Part shown: piece by piece, positions 1-9,886 of the stretch
How the letters are laid out: each line of letters opens with the position of its first letter
How positions within the stretch are numbered: the first letter of the stretch is position 1
Source: Gnetum montanum
Taxonomy: Eukaryota; Streptophyta; Gnetopsida; Gnetales; Gnetaceae
Direction: 5' to 3'
NCBI GenBank assembly: GCA_015680685.1
Contig: MNCI01008922.1
Coordinates: forward strand, 1 to 20,512
DNA: 20,512 nt
The notes under the pieces: generated by a model
Seen by the model: the letters and a program-made list of their open reading frames with translations, nothing else
Told to the model about the DNA's origin: nothing
Databases searched by the model: none
Position numbers and translations under genes: made by a program

Positions 1-229
1 CCAATTAAGTTACCAACTTAAGCATTTATTTCATGTTCTTATTAAAGTTATTTTAAATTATTAGCAATATTTTTACCTGTTAAAGCACTAGGTTACCCTT
101 TCTAGATAAGACTATTCCAAGGTTTTCATACCCATCTGAGAGGAACCGTAGGCAAGAGTCTCTTAAAATGAGTTTTTTTCTGGGTGTTGCTGTTTGACCA
201 AAATTTATCCATCAACACTTTTTTGGTGC

Positions 230-960
230 TAGAAGAAGGGTTGATTTTTAGTATCTATTTTTCATTTCTATTCTTTAAAATATCAATTATTTTTGTTCTT
301 TTCTTGTTCTTGTTCTATTTCTATTTTTCTATTTCCATATCCAGAAAATATCATTTTCTAGTTTTACTGTTTATTGTTGTCAAAAACTTCTGTTTACTGT
401 TTCTATTTTCATTTTCTGAAAATATTAATTTTTAGTCTATGTTTTCCTATTCTATAAATCTTTATTTTTATTTTAGTTTCCTTTTCTGGTTATCTAAGGC
501 TTCATTGACCATTTCTATTTCCTGTCTTGTTGACATTCTTTTATTTTCCAATTTTGGCTACTTGAAAACTTTTATCTTCTAGTTTTCAATTACCCAAACC
601 TTTATTGGCCTATTTTTGATACTATTTCTAGTCAATGGTCACCTATTTTTAAGTTTCATTTTTAAATCCCCAAACCTTCTTTTCCTAGTTTTGTTGATTA
701 CCTTATTTTGGTGGTCGTTACCTTAGTTCTAACTTTCATAAGGTGGTTTTCTCATTAATTAACATCATTTTATTTAAATTTAGTTTTTCTAAAAATTCTA
801 CATTTACTATATTTCTTTTAAATTTTATATATTGGAATTTTAGTTTTTCTTTATATTGCAATTTCAAGTTTTCTTTTGTAAACATAAAAAAGTATTAAAA
901 AATAATATTTAAATATTTTACTATTTTCTTTGATTTTTAGAATTTACAAGAATTTATATT
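230..960. repeat. T-rich low-complexity tract
   Basis: The plus strand is dominated by runs of T broken by short words such as TTTCTATTT and TTTTCTAG. No conserved protein pattern appears on either strand. An apparent short hydrophobic reading frame at 184-435 is only Phe/Leu/Ile read from T-rich DNA. The tract may be old AT-rich satellite-like or 3'-end retroelement DNA. Positions 1-229 show nothing I recognise. Confidence 0.6.
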
Positions 961-1069
961 TTCTAGTCTTTTCCTTTTATGATTCAATCCTCTAATAGAA
1001 AATCTCAATAAAGTTCTCTTACTGCTTCCCCTAATTGACAAACTACCCGTTATTTTACTTTAAAAAGAT

Positions 1070-1455
1070 AATGAACTTCATGATTTACAAACTTTATCCC
1101 AAGAAGGATTTGAACTAAGATAGTAGCCAATCCACCCCTCGCTCCTTTGGTAAGTAATCCATTTAATTTTGCAAATTACCACAACATATTTTGAGTTGAG
1201 TGCAACAATGCAAAGTTTAATGAGATTGGCCATTAACATGATGGGAATAGATCAATAAGAAGGCAACACAATGTTGTGTTTCATGTTTTTTCAACACATA
1301 TGTTCTTCTTGATTTAGGATGAAAGTGAGATCTGGATTATAAGGATCCAAATGGGCATAGACAACTCTAAGTTTTTGGGGCTTCTTTGATGCCCCCTATT
1401 GTTGATTAGATTCTCTTGTATTTGGTGGAGATTTTTTCCTACGAGAAGAAGCCAT
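1070..1455 (-). pseudogene. Broken coding start downstream of LTR element D (family unknown)
   Basis: On the minus strand an ATG at 1455 opens a basic N-terminus (MASSRRKKSPPNTRESNQ). A TAG at 1396-1398 and a TGA at 1291-1293 interrupt it, with a more hydrophilic stretch (for example HLDPYNPDLTFILNQEEH) between them. Coding-like sequence seems to resume near 1160-1070 (for example RSEGWIGYYLSSNPSW), so the frame is broken more than once. It begins about 190 bases beyond a leader segment homologous to that of element A, which suggests it is the first coding region of the inverted relative. I do not recognise the family. The sequence around the ATG and its position after an LTR/leader support a real but dead gene. 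Chance composition remains possible. Confidence 0.32.
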
Positions 1456-2400
1456 ATTAATTGTATATAAAAACAATGTACCATTGATATTTTATTTCCT
1501 TAATGATTTCTCTTATTAGATGATAGTTGTTCATTGTTGTGTTATCTTTACAACATCTTTGTATAACTTCACAATCTACTACTAATTAGGACACTTACCT
1601 AACAAAACTTCATGACAACAATGCCAATGACGAGTAGTATGTATCCCCTATGCCCAACCATACGAATCACAAGTATTCACTAGAAATTTGGTTGAATTTA
1701 ATGCACTTAGTTCCTAAGTTTGCTTATAGTTTTAAACTATGAAGTAAGGGGTTGTATGATCATTGTCTCCCTAACACACACTTGTGTTATTACTTGATAT
1801 GGTTAAATGTAGGTTAAGGTACATGATGTTTATTTTTATAAGTATTTTAATATATTTTTTATCCTAGTGACTATATGAGCAAATGAAGGTTTAACAATTA
1901 ATTATTTAACTACTTGGATAATCTAGGAACTAACTATCCTAATTTAAAGTAACCATTTCCACTTATTGTAAACAACCTGAACTAGTATCAACATTACTAG
2001 ATTACCAAATGGGTATTACTAGGAATATTAGATGGACACTACTAGCATTATCAAGCATAATATGTGATGCTTGAAGTCATCATACTTATGTTTTTATTAT
2101 TAATTATATTAATTATTCAAACCATAAATGTACATTGCATTAAAAGTAAAGGACTGAATGAAAAGAGTAATCTAGTCTAAGCGTTGCAATGAATATAAGA
2201 AATATTGACTTTATTGTCATTCATGCCAATGCATTTAAGTACATGAAATTTGAATAAAGTGTCATATAATCTTGTTAATTCATAGTATAGGCACTTAGAG
2301 GGAAAATATTCTAAATCTAGAGTAATAAAATTACAAGGGCTTTGCTAAGGTATGAATCTTAGATGTCTGAAATATGGTTGGTAAGTGCATTTATATAGGC
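1456..2400 (-). mobile_element. LTR 3' part and leader of element D, inverted relative of element A
   Basis: Read on the minus strand, this contains in order a TATA box (2390-2397), the 16-mer GATTATATGACACTTT (2256-2271), the 16-mer ATTTGGTAATCTAGTA (1995-2010) and a leader block (1645-1671). The same four blocks occur on the plus strand at 4804, 4939-4954, 5173-5188 and 5531-5557. Distances from the TATA box agree closely: 126 and 135, 387 and 369, 726 and 727 bases. This colinearity shows an LTR end plus leader related to element A but in opposite orientation. The expected primer binding site just inside 1990 is not recognisable. The outer LTR boundary is not visible; upstream lies a Copia remnant. 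Confidence 0.6.
2390..2397 (-). promoter_or_regulatory. TATA box of LTR D
   Basis: TATATAAA on the minus strand sits within GCCTATATAAATGCAC, close to GCCTATAAATG of LTR A at 4801-4811. Its spacing to the shared downstream blocks matches LTR A, which supports its being the LTR promoter. Confidence 0.5.
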
Positions 2401-2479
2401 CTTATCTACATCATCATTCATGCATCTAACCATGCATTAATGATAATATGTCAATGGGGCTCTGTTGAGTCATGCATCT

Positions 2480-3160
2480 AGAAAAAACCTATCTACTTAC
2501 AATCCAATTTTTATTACATCTCCAACTTACAGGACTTCCATATAACTAAATTATGAAGCTAATATGGGAATGTTTTTCTATCATATTACCATCCCAATTT
2601 CCATTTGTATATATTTTCATTACCTTTAATGATGTTTTTTTAAATACTAGACCATGGATCAATGTACTTTTGATGTATCATAACATCATGAAGGTTTCTT
2701 GCATATGATGATAATTTGACCTTTGCATCACCATTTCCAATTGAGTTATAGCATATTGTATATTTGGTCCTATGTTTACAAGATATATAAGAGCTCCAAT
2801 GAACTAATGGTATTGGGTAGAATCAAAAACTTCTTCAATACAAGTTTTAATTCCAAGAGTTATTAGAATATTAGACTCCTTGTAGTAAGACATATTATAT
2901 TTTTTCAATAGGAAAGTTATGTACTTCATCTAGGATAAGATTATCCCATTAGACTTATGTCATAAATCCACTCTTAAATAATAGTGTGTAACATCAAGAT
3001 CTAAGCTATCAAATCATAAGGATAACTAATACATAAACTTCTCTACAATGTGTGCCTTCATTGTTACTACCAATACATCATCAACATGAAAAGCTATAAT
3101 CATTTAATTATTCCCATCCTTCATGAGTATATAAAGGTTAAATTTCTCAATTTTAAAGTA
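2480..3160 (-). pseudogene. Ty1/Copia reverse transcriptase-RNase H remnant
   Basis: Minus-strand translation gives the C-terminal half of a Copia pol polyprotein in the expected order. LYILMKDGN and FHVDDVLVV (the YVDD-type RT catalytic box, Asp-Asp at 3077-3082) come first. Next is an LLKKYNM segment, then FIGALIYLVN with a PNIQYAI tail (~2770-2804), matching the usual LIGSLxYL..RPDI region. YIKSTLIHGLVF follows (~2642-2680), then NGNWDGN (~2585-2608), the RNase H DADWAGD site with the acidic residues altered. Last is SPVSW (~2521-2537). Stops (mostly TAG or TGA) and at least one frame change make it non-functional. Only ~680 bases survive; integrase, protease and gag are absent. In life the enzyme copies element RNA into DNA in cytoplasmic particles. 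Identification as Copia RT/RNase H is firm from motif order; exact ends are approximate. Confidence 0.85.
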
Positions 3161-3404
3161 AATATTTCTTTCATAGTAAATGATCTAGATGGTTTTAACA
3201 ATTATATGAATTTTTATGATATAAAAAATAAAGTAAACATGCATAATATAAGGATATTATTGAAGATGTAGAGACCCAGTATTATATGTTTAGATAATAG
3301 AAAAATCAATGGATTCATGACTACTGAAAATGATGGAGGATATTTTAAGGAGTTGTTGCTATGAATGTAAAAATATAAGAGCATGAAATTACTAGGAATG
3401 AAAT

Positions 3405-4450
3405 TAGCCAAGGCATTTGTTCATGTAGGATGGAAAGAAATAACAAGTCTAACTTTTGTAGCACTATTCATGATGAAGATTGTTAATTCTTTAAATATCT
3501 ATTCTCCTTTTATTTATAATGATATAGGAAAATTTTAGTATAGAAAACCTTTAATATAGGCTTGAGGAGGAGAAACCTTTTATTGAGTTAGAACAAAAAT
3601 AGAAGATCTATGACTTTGGTTTTCTTCATAACCATGAATTCTTCTATTATAAAATATAACAATATCTTATTCTTTTGAATAACAAATTTTTTTGATACAT
3701 TTCATTCATTGATTCCTACATTTTTCATTTTGGTATTGTTTAATTTTTTTATATGCAAGTTCAAATCCATTACCTACCATCTTATTTTTTTATGAATTTT
3801 GATCCTTGTATTATTTGTCTAATTGGTGAGTATAATCCTCAATATGTGTCTATATTTTTTTTCATTGTAAGAGGATCTTAGCAAATACCCTTATAATTGA
3901 CATGTACAATAATGGTCTATTAATTGTAGGGAATGACATTAGATAAGACATCTACTAATGTGGTATTGAAAGAAAAAACAAGTATAACTTTTGTAGTACT
4001 ATTGAGGTTGAGGATCATTAATTTCTTAAAGATTCATTTGCCTTTTTCATTGCAATAGTACAGAAAATTTCAGTAATGAGAAATCTTCATTCTAGGCTTG
4101 CAAAGAAGAGATGCTTTGTTGAGTTAGAAAAAACATGAATGATCTATGTCTTTGATTTTATTCATAAGTATGGATTCTTCTATTGCAAAATATAATAGTA
4201 TATTTCTATTTTAAATAAAGAATGTTTATTTTTTTCTCAATTCATTAAATGCATTATTAACATGTGTAGTACTGGTTCATTAATTATAGGAAATGACATT
4301 AGATAAGACATATATTTATATGGGATCAAAAGAAATAACAAGCCTAACACTTGTAGTACCATATAAGATAAGGACAATGGTTTTTTGAAGATTCATTTGT
4401 CTTTTTATTTATAATAGAAATAGAATCAATTTTTTAGTTATAAGAAAGCT
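3405..4450. repeat. Three diverged direct repeats, 362-536 bp spacing
   Basis: A block containing GAAATAACAAG..TAACTTTTGTAGTA, then an ATTCATTTG/CTTTTT stretch, then a GAGTTAGAA..GATCTATG..TTTGATTTT region starts near 3431, 3967 and 4329. The first-to-second spacing is ~536 and the second-to-third ~362. The second unit lacks roughly 170 bases present in the first (around 3700-3880), and the third is truncated near 4450. A GACATTAGATAAGACAT word immediately precedes units two and three. No protein pattern is visible. Between 4450 and 4720 I see nothing assignable. Confidence 0.7.
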
Positions 4451-4719
4451 AGATCTTCCACATCAGCTTCTTATAAGAGAATCTTGTATCAAAAGGATTT
4501 TGCACTTGGTTCTATGGCTTGCATTGTTACACATTAACTTCAAAAGAAAATTAGCTACAATTGAGAGTAAAAAATATTTCACTTCAACTATATCCAAAAA
4601 GGATTGATTTCAAACTAAAAGAGTGAGAAATTTTATTCTAAATCTTAATATTTTAATCTAGACAACACTATATTAGAAATTAAAAAAATAGGGCATGTAG
4701 CTACTAATGAGTCATGAAT

Positions 4720-5196
4720 TTGTCGACCTCGATATCAGAGCACCTGCTATCAAAGCCTAGGAAGTGATGTCGGATATCTGATATCATCTCTTCCATGTCA
4801 GCCTATAAATGTAGCACTTGGGTGCATGGTTGAGATATAGAAAAAAATAGTTGTAGTTCTCAATTTTTGATAGTTTTTCTTATATTTTTGAATTCAAGTT
4901 CTGTTATTTCTAGTGCATGCTTACAGTGCAATGTTTATGATTATATGACACTTTTATTTGAGTGTGACATACTTGGACATGTTACATGACTAGGAAATAG
5001 AGATCAAGATTACTCCCATCACTGCAGCATCCACTTAGATTTATTATTTTTTTAATCATTTAATTGTTTAATTATTTACCTTTTTTAGTTAACATTTCCA
5101 TTTATTATTATTTATTATTCCTATCATTAAGTGGAATGCATACACATTAATCACGAGCACTGAAGTGTAAGTATTTGGTAATCTAGTAGGGTATCA
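4720..5196 (+). mobile_element. 3' portion of LTR A (promoter, R/U5)
   Basis: This segment shares TATA box, GATTATATGACACTTT and ATTTGGTAATCTAGTA blocks, in order and spacing, with the inverted LTR D. It ends in ...GGTATCA followed directly by a TTTGGCACACCCAGTG primer-site candidate, as expected for an LTR ending in CA. The 5' boundary is not resolved: no terminal TG with a matching partner could be fixed upstream. The LTR is therefore annotated only from the region showing promoter-like motifs to its likely 3' end. Confidence 0.55.
4801..4811 (+). promoter_or_regulatory. TATA box of LTR A
   Basis: GCCTATAAATG fits a plant TATA element and has a counterpart at the same place in LTR D. Three GATATC hexamers lie 20-75 bases upstream (4731-4736, 4773-4778, 4780-4785), a cluster unlikely by chance. 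Transcription would run toward the primer site and gag. Confidence 0.5.
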
Positions 5197-5198
5197 TT

Positions 5199-5212
5199 TG
5201 GCACACCCAGTG
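5199..5212 (+). other. Candidate primer binding site of element A
   Basis: TGGCACACCCAGTG begins with the TGG complementary to a tRNA CCA end and lies two bases after the likely LTR end (CA at 5195-5196). Many plant Gypsy elements carry TGGCNCNCCNNGTG-like primer sites. I cannot name the tRNA with certainty. Confidence 0.5.
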
Positions 5213-5569
5213 ACATATGCTTGGCAATCCCAAAAGTAGTCTCACAAAGTTCAAGGCTTGTACAGATGATTAAGAGTAGATACTCATTACACATAGGCTA
5301 GCTAGATTTTACTTTCCATTGTTTAGTAGCTTAATTAATTAATCTCTTTATTGTCATTAGGAGTAGCATAGAGTTAGACAACATCATATATCTCACTTTG
5401 GACTAAATTGTACTTGATAAAACTACCACGAGTCCAAGTGGGAAAATAAGAAACCACAATTAATACATAATGATCTAGATGCCAAAACTAGTTCCATCCA
5501 TATAATTTGACCAAATCATGCATGAATGTTTGTGATTTGTATGGTTGGACATAGGGGTACCTTGTCAAT

Positions 5570-5595
5570 CATCATTGGCACTATTGCCAATGATG
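5570..5595 (+). other. Hairpin in the leader of element A
   Basis: CATCATTGGCA (5570-5580) and TGCCAATGATG (5585-5595) are perfect reverse complements around a CTAT loop, giving an 11-bp stem. It lies just after the leader block conserved with element D, where a weaker version survives (1610-1630, minus strand). The place, between primer site and gag, is where retroelement RNAs often carry packaging or dimerisation signals; that role is inferred. Confidence 0.5.
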
Positions 5596-5734
5596 GTGCT
5601 AGTTATCTAGATTAGTTATATTATACATGATCATTGTAAAGGTATTAAAGATATATCTATCAAAAAATATTAAATGATATACATCATAAACCAACAACAA
5701 TATCTCTCTTACAAGTGATAATGCACTATATAGC

Positions 5735-8040
5735 AAAATCATTCATTAAAGAAATAATGAGATATACAATGAAGAAAATTGGAGTAACCAACCTATTGCA
5801 AGAGTTTCATATGTTCATGACCATCTTAGTGATACTCAAAGATCACATTCAACTAAGATAGACAACCCTAGTGAAGTTGAAGTAAGTCTTGGATAAGGGG
5901 AGGCCCCAAGGAGTAAGACCTTCTCAAACACTAAAAAAGATAAATGAAAGGACCAAAGGGTGAACTCTAGAAGCCATCATGATTCCCCTACTTATTCATC
6001 TTCATCTTCCCCTTCAACATATAGTTCTAGCAAAGATGAACATAGATATAGAGATAAGGCTCCACTACAGGGTCAAAATAGAAATAAAAATCGAACCCAT
6101 AGGAATACTCAAGGTCATCAGCATGAACATAAGCAAAATCATCATAATGAACCAAAGAGAAATTTTTCTTACAACCTCTTTGATGATGATGAGCCCTTCT
6201 TGGCCACTAAGATCATGATGAAGATAATAGAAGTAGTTAAGATCTCTCGCAGGCATCACAAAGAAAGGCACCTACCCAAGCTTGATATGAATAATATCCA
6301 TAAATTTGTAGGAGGCAAGAACCAAATCCACAACATTATTTATAAGCCTTCCATGATTCCTGTGTCTATTACAATATTGAAAATGGATGACAAAAGCTTA
6401 AGCTCTTTCCTAAGATACTAATCGATGAAGCCAAAGTGTCATATAGATTGTTGAGACCAAGCTTAATCTAACAATGGGCAACAATGTTGGAACTCTTCAA
6501 TGAGAAATTCCAAACCTAATCAAGGATGTCCAACCTAAGGAGACAAACCTAAGAATGAAACCAAGAACAACATGAACCCTTGGACATGGCCTTAGATATT
6601 ATTCCTTATTGAATAGATGCCCAATCCATGGTTTCTTTGAGGAAATGAAAATTTTCCACATCATAGATGGACTTTGTAATGAAACAAGGGAGGTCTTTGG
6701 GATGTATGCCCCAAGTCAATTATACAAGCTACAAACCCATTAGATATGAAAACTAATTGAGCATGTGGCTAAAGAGGAGAGATATGTCAATGGAAGAATG
6801 TCAAGAAATATCATTTGGACCCAACTCTTCAATAGAAGGAGGTCCATATCTACGGTAAAGAGAAAGAGATGACCCTCGATAAGGTAATCTTGTAACAAAT
6901 CTTGCCATTATAGAAGTCTATTGATGAACTTGAAGCAAAGTTTAATAGGATGTCCAAATGGATATATGAAAATGTTACAACTCTTGTTGAGACGGTTGAG
7001 AAGAGGATCATGCAAAACATGCTAGGTGATCATGATAAAGAAGCAATACAACTAAGACACATTTAAGAACACTTTTTGACAAATGGGAAAATAGGAAAAG
7101 GAGGTGAGACTACAGACTCAAATATAGATAAAAATAATGGATGTAACACCTGCATACATGACCATCTGAAGGGTCATTTCCCAACCTTGTTACATCTATA
7201 GGAGTATTGGCCAGGTGCCTTAAATCGAAAGTTTGTGCAAAAGAACATGCCCAAAAGATTTCCTCTCCCACAAGGTAATTATAGACAATCCCACAACTAA
7301 TCATACCATCCTAGGGGGACTTATTAATAGTGTCAACACTATCATCTACTATAGTAACAACAACCACAATTGTAGAGGAGGCCATAACCAAATCAGCCCT
7401 ATCCTTTCTATTCATCGAAACAACATGGATATTATGTTCAACACCCTATTTTCCCAACTAGTTCTACGTCCTCTACTTCAAATTACTACTATCACTCACC
7501 CAAGTTCCATCAACCCATGACATCCCCTAAGGAATCACCAGCCCACACCTCTTACCATCCATCCTACCCTCAATATTCTCACATTACACCTCATTACATG
7601 CCATGGCCAATGCCAGAGGAAGGTTTGACATCACAATCTCAACAAACAAATGGCATTTGTGTTGTAAATGGGCATAGATAGGTTGATACTAGTGGGTCTC
7701 AACTATAATGTCAGAAATTTCCCTTTTGAAGGAAAGGTCATAAGCTGAAGAAAACCATGCATGGACCCACCACATCATCCGAGCCAGCACAATGTCAATC
7801 TAATGCACCACCTTCGTTTTCACAACCAACATCGTTTGATCATACACAAGGGCCACCGTCCATTGTTACTGCAATCTAAAACCCAAACAATGAATCTAAC
7901 AATGTGGGGAGACAACCAAATCCATGCATACTATATCATGATCAAGGGTGCAATCATGGGACAAAAATCCATAACGTTAACACAACTCATACCCTAACCC
8001 ACCAAAAATTTAACAATCAAGTGTGTGACTAATGATGTGT
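5735..8040 (+). pseudogene. Decayed Ty3/Gypsy-type gag of element A
   Basis: Coding-like sequence starts near 5770 (NEENWSNQPIARVSYVHDH) and continues, with stops, through a Ser/His/Asn/Gln-rich segment (5960-6170). It then reaches a DDDEPFLA..HLPKLD region (~6180-6290), like the part of Gag before the capsid core. After frame changes, QWATMLELFNEKFQ (~6465-6510) resembles the retrotransposon gag domain's W...F...F core. IIDGLCNETREVFGM follows at ~6660-6705. A charged helical stretch (SIDELEAKFNRMSKW, then TLVETVEKRI) lies at ~6920-7010. Then comes a Tyr/Ser/Pro/His-rich region (~7440-7600) and a weak Cys/His cluster CILYHDQGCNHGT (~7925-7965), where a nucleocapsid knuckle would be. Many stops and at least two frameshifts kill it. 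No pol follows before the 3' region. Gag would form the particle that encloses element RNA. The N-terminus is uncertain. Confidence 0.6.
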
Positions 8041-8159
8041 CTACCCAGCCACCGCAACACCCAGTCTCTTAGGCATGAGTGGTTACCAATGTTTTATCCA
8101 TGCATGGATCCTATTTATCCACTTATTAATCTTTGTCATGGCTAAATGTCTAGTCATGT

Positions 8160-8530
8160 GGGTCACCGCCCATTCTAATCTTCAAGATTCATAAGTGTTT
8201 TTCATCTTTTTGTTTTACAATTTTTTGTCATTTTCTTATTTCTTGATACAATTTTTCCTATTCCTTTCAATTTTGTATATATTTTTTATTTTCATTTTCT
8301 TTGTGATGTAATCTTTCTTGTAAATAAAATGATCATGTAGCCCATTGAGATGAGGTTTTCTCTATGTTGTTGAGTTATAAGGGACTAATTATTTAGATAG
8401 TGAGCTCACATCATGCATCCACTCATTCAATTAATAAGAGGTTCTTGATCTAGTCATACTGACATTCCCTTTCATAATGAGACTAACAATAAATTCATAA
8501 TCATTGTGCCTAGACTAAAAAGATGAATAA
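8160..8530 (+). other. 3' noncoding region of element A, T-rich then mixed
   Basis: A T-rich stretch (8180-8330) ends in TGTAAATAAAATG, an AATAAA-type polyadenylation-like signal near 8320. Mixed sequence follows without coding pattern. Position after gag and before a purine-rich tract fits the 3' untranslated part of an LTR element lacking pol. Confidence 0.4.
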
Positions 8531-8550
8531 ACAAGGGGAAATGTGAAGGG
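8531..8550 (+). other. Purine-rich tract, candidate polypurine tract
   Basis: ACAAGGGGAAATGTGAAGGG is followed at once by TGTAACATC. A purine-rich run abutting TG is the classical arrangement of a polypurine tract and 3' LTR start, so this probably closes element A. The matching LTR start is not clearly found on the 5' side of A. Confidence 0.45.
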
Positions 8551-8707
8551 TGTAACATCAAGGGGATTTTTGAATTCTCTTTGGCCATTTCTATATGTTC
8601 TATCACGTTGCTTTGGTTGTAATTATATCTAAAGCACCACTAATTTTGGCCTAACACTTTGAAACAGGAATGACTCAAGCCCTTTCGAGCTTTCAGGAGG
8701 CAAAATT
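8551..8707 (+). other. Possible LTR start fragment between elements A and B
   Basis: This begins TGTAAC directly after the purine-rich tract and runs to where similarity between the two B LTRs starts (8708). Two readings fit: the first 157 bases of the 3' LTR of A, cut by insertion of B, or the true 5' end of the left B LTR, missing from the right copy. The TGTA here and TACA at 10419-10422 form a short terminal inverted repeat, mildly favouring the second reading. I found no continuation of an A LTR after 17619. Confidence 0.35.
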
Positions 8708-8951
8708 TGGCTAAGGCATGGAAACCACGCTTACCTAAATCAAGCTAGCTTGCTCATCCCATCAATTTGGAAGCTTTCCCATGGCGTGACCAACTCTCAG
8801 ATTCTCAAAAATGCACTAAAATGATATGATCTACAATGTGCAAGTCATCCCCAAAGCACATCCTTGATAGCTTCCAGTCCCAACTTATGAAATGCTAGAT
8901 TTCAGCTCAAAATTGCAAGTTTTTACAAAGCTTTCACAGGTCACGCTACAT

Positions 8952-8980
8952 GTCACACTGAAGCATGACTGCAGTGTGAC
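8952..8980 (+). other. U3 hairpin, left LTR
   Basis: GTCACACTG (8952-8960) and CAGTGTGAC (8972-8980) are perfect reverse complements around 11 bases. The right LTR keeps the pairing with a different base pair (16179-16186 with 16200-16207: GTCACGCT and AGCGTGAC). Confidence 0.6.
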
Positions 8981-9184
8981 CTACTCAAAGTGGTTCCAAA
9001 CAAGTGACATCCAGGCTCAAATTCTAGATTTCAGATCACTCTCAGGATCAACTATAACCATAAAATAGTTGCACTCAAGAATGAAGCTTCAAAATTACAA
9101 TTTCAAACAAAATACATCACTTTTGAGTCATGTCATGTTGCATGTCACGCTGCATGTCATGTTGTGATCACGCTACCTTCTTTC

Positions 9185-9256
9185 AAGCCATTTATGGCAT
9201 GTCACACTATGATCACACTCTAGTGTGACTCCAGCGTGACCTGCCATAAATGGCTT
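9185..9256 (+). other. Nested inverted repeats in U3 of the left LTR
   Basis: Arms 9185-9199 and 9242-9256 (AAGCCATTTATGGCA and its complement) are a perfect 15-bp inverted repeat. Inside lie TCACACT (9213-9219) and AGTGTGA (9222-9228), separated by two bases. The left arm is absent from the right LTR, while a changed right arm remains near 16400. Confidence 0.6.
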
Positions 9257-9878
9257 AAAACAAGGCACTTTATGGCTCAACTCATCAATCACAGTCAAGT
9301 AATCCTTGCTGTAAGCATTAGGCTTCAAAATTCCAAAATTTGGTGAAAAATTTCAAGTTTTTGTTCACTCATGCTGAGCTTATGCTGTAACGTGAGTGTC
9401 GTGTACGGATGCTCAAGTCACGCTAAGGAAAAATCAACTCATGCTGGAAATTCTTATTAAGCAAAACTACTTTTAACATCCATGGAACCACTTGAATCGA
9501 CATCCTACAACAATCAAGTCAAAAATCTAGAAGTTTCAAGAAGTTTCAAACGAGCCAGAGTCAATTTCTCTTGTTGTACATTGACACTTCATTGTAAATT
9601 TTCATCATTTGTGACCTTTATAGGCTCTTATGCTCCAAATTGCATGTGCTTCCATGAGCGTAAGACCTCTTGGGCAAGTTGTCATGCATTGTAAGCCAGC
9701 TTGGGCAAGTTGTCACATGTTGTAAGATACAATTCATTTGGTCCAAAACGTAGCTTGCTGACACACATCCAACTCATGCACAACTATGCACTGGACACAC
9801 GTCACTTGATCCATTTTTCTCTCATCCCTCAGCCGTTGATTCCATTCTTGAATTCTGCACCCGAGCCTAGCCCAGCCC

Positions 9879-9886
9879 TATAAATA
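9879..9886 (+). promoter_or_regulatory. TATA box of left LTR B
   Basis: TATAAATA in a CCCTATAAATACCCTATC context is identical at the right LTR (17048-17055). Transcription would start some 30 bases on, near 9910, giving an RNA that reads the leader and gag. Confidence 0.7.

Noticed and set aside
184-435. Hydrophobic reading frame of 83 codons
   Set aside because: Phe/Leu/Ile runs come from T-rich low-complexity DNA; no conserved pattern or gene context.
1085-1150. tRNA- or SINE-like B box (GTTCAAATCC on the minus strand) with a weak A-box-like word
   Set aside because: No acceptor stem, anticodon arm or A-rich tail could be built, and the segment fits better as part of the broken coding region of element D.
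2987-2998. TGTAACATCAAG, identical to the possible LTR start at 8551, considered as the 5' LTR start of element A
   Set aside because: Similarity stops after 12 bases, and the site lies inside the Copia RT remnant on the other strand.
3050-3411. Short frames on both strands over the Copia region
   Set aside because: They are shadows of, or run against, the minus-strand RT remnant and have no protein features.
9482-9883. Two short frames in the left LTR and similar ones in the right LTR (16839-17156)
   Set aside because: They span U3 and the promoter of the LTR and are not conserved as frames between the two copies.
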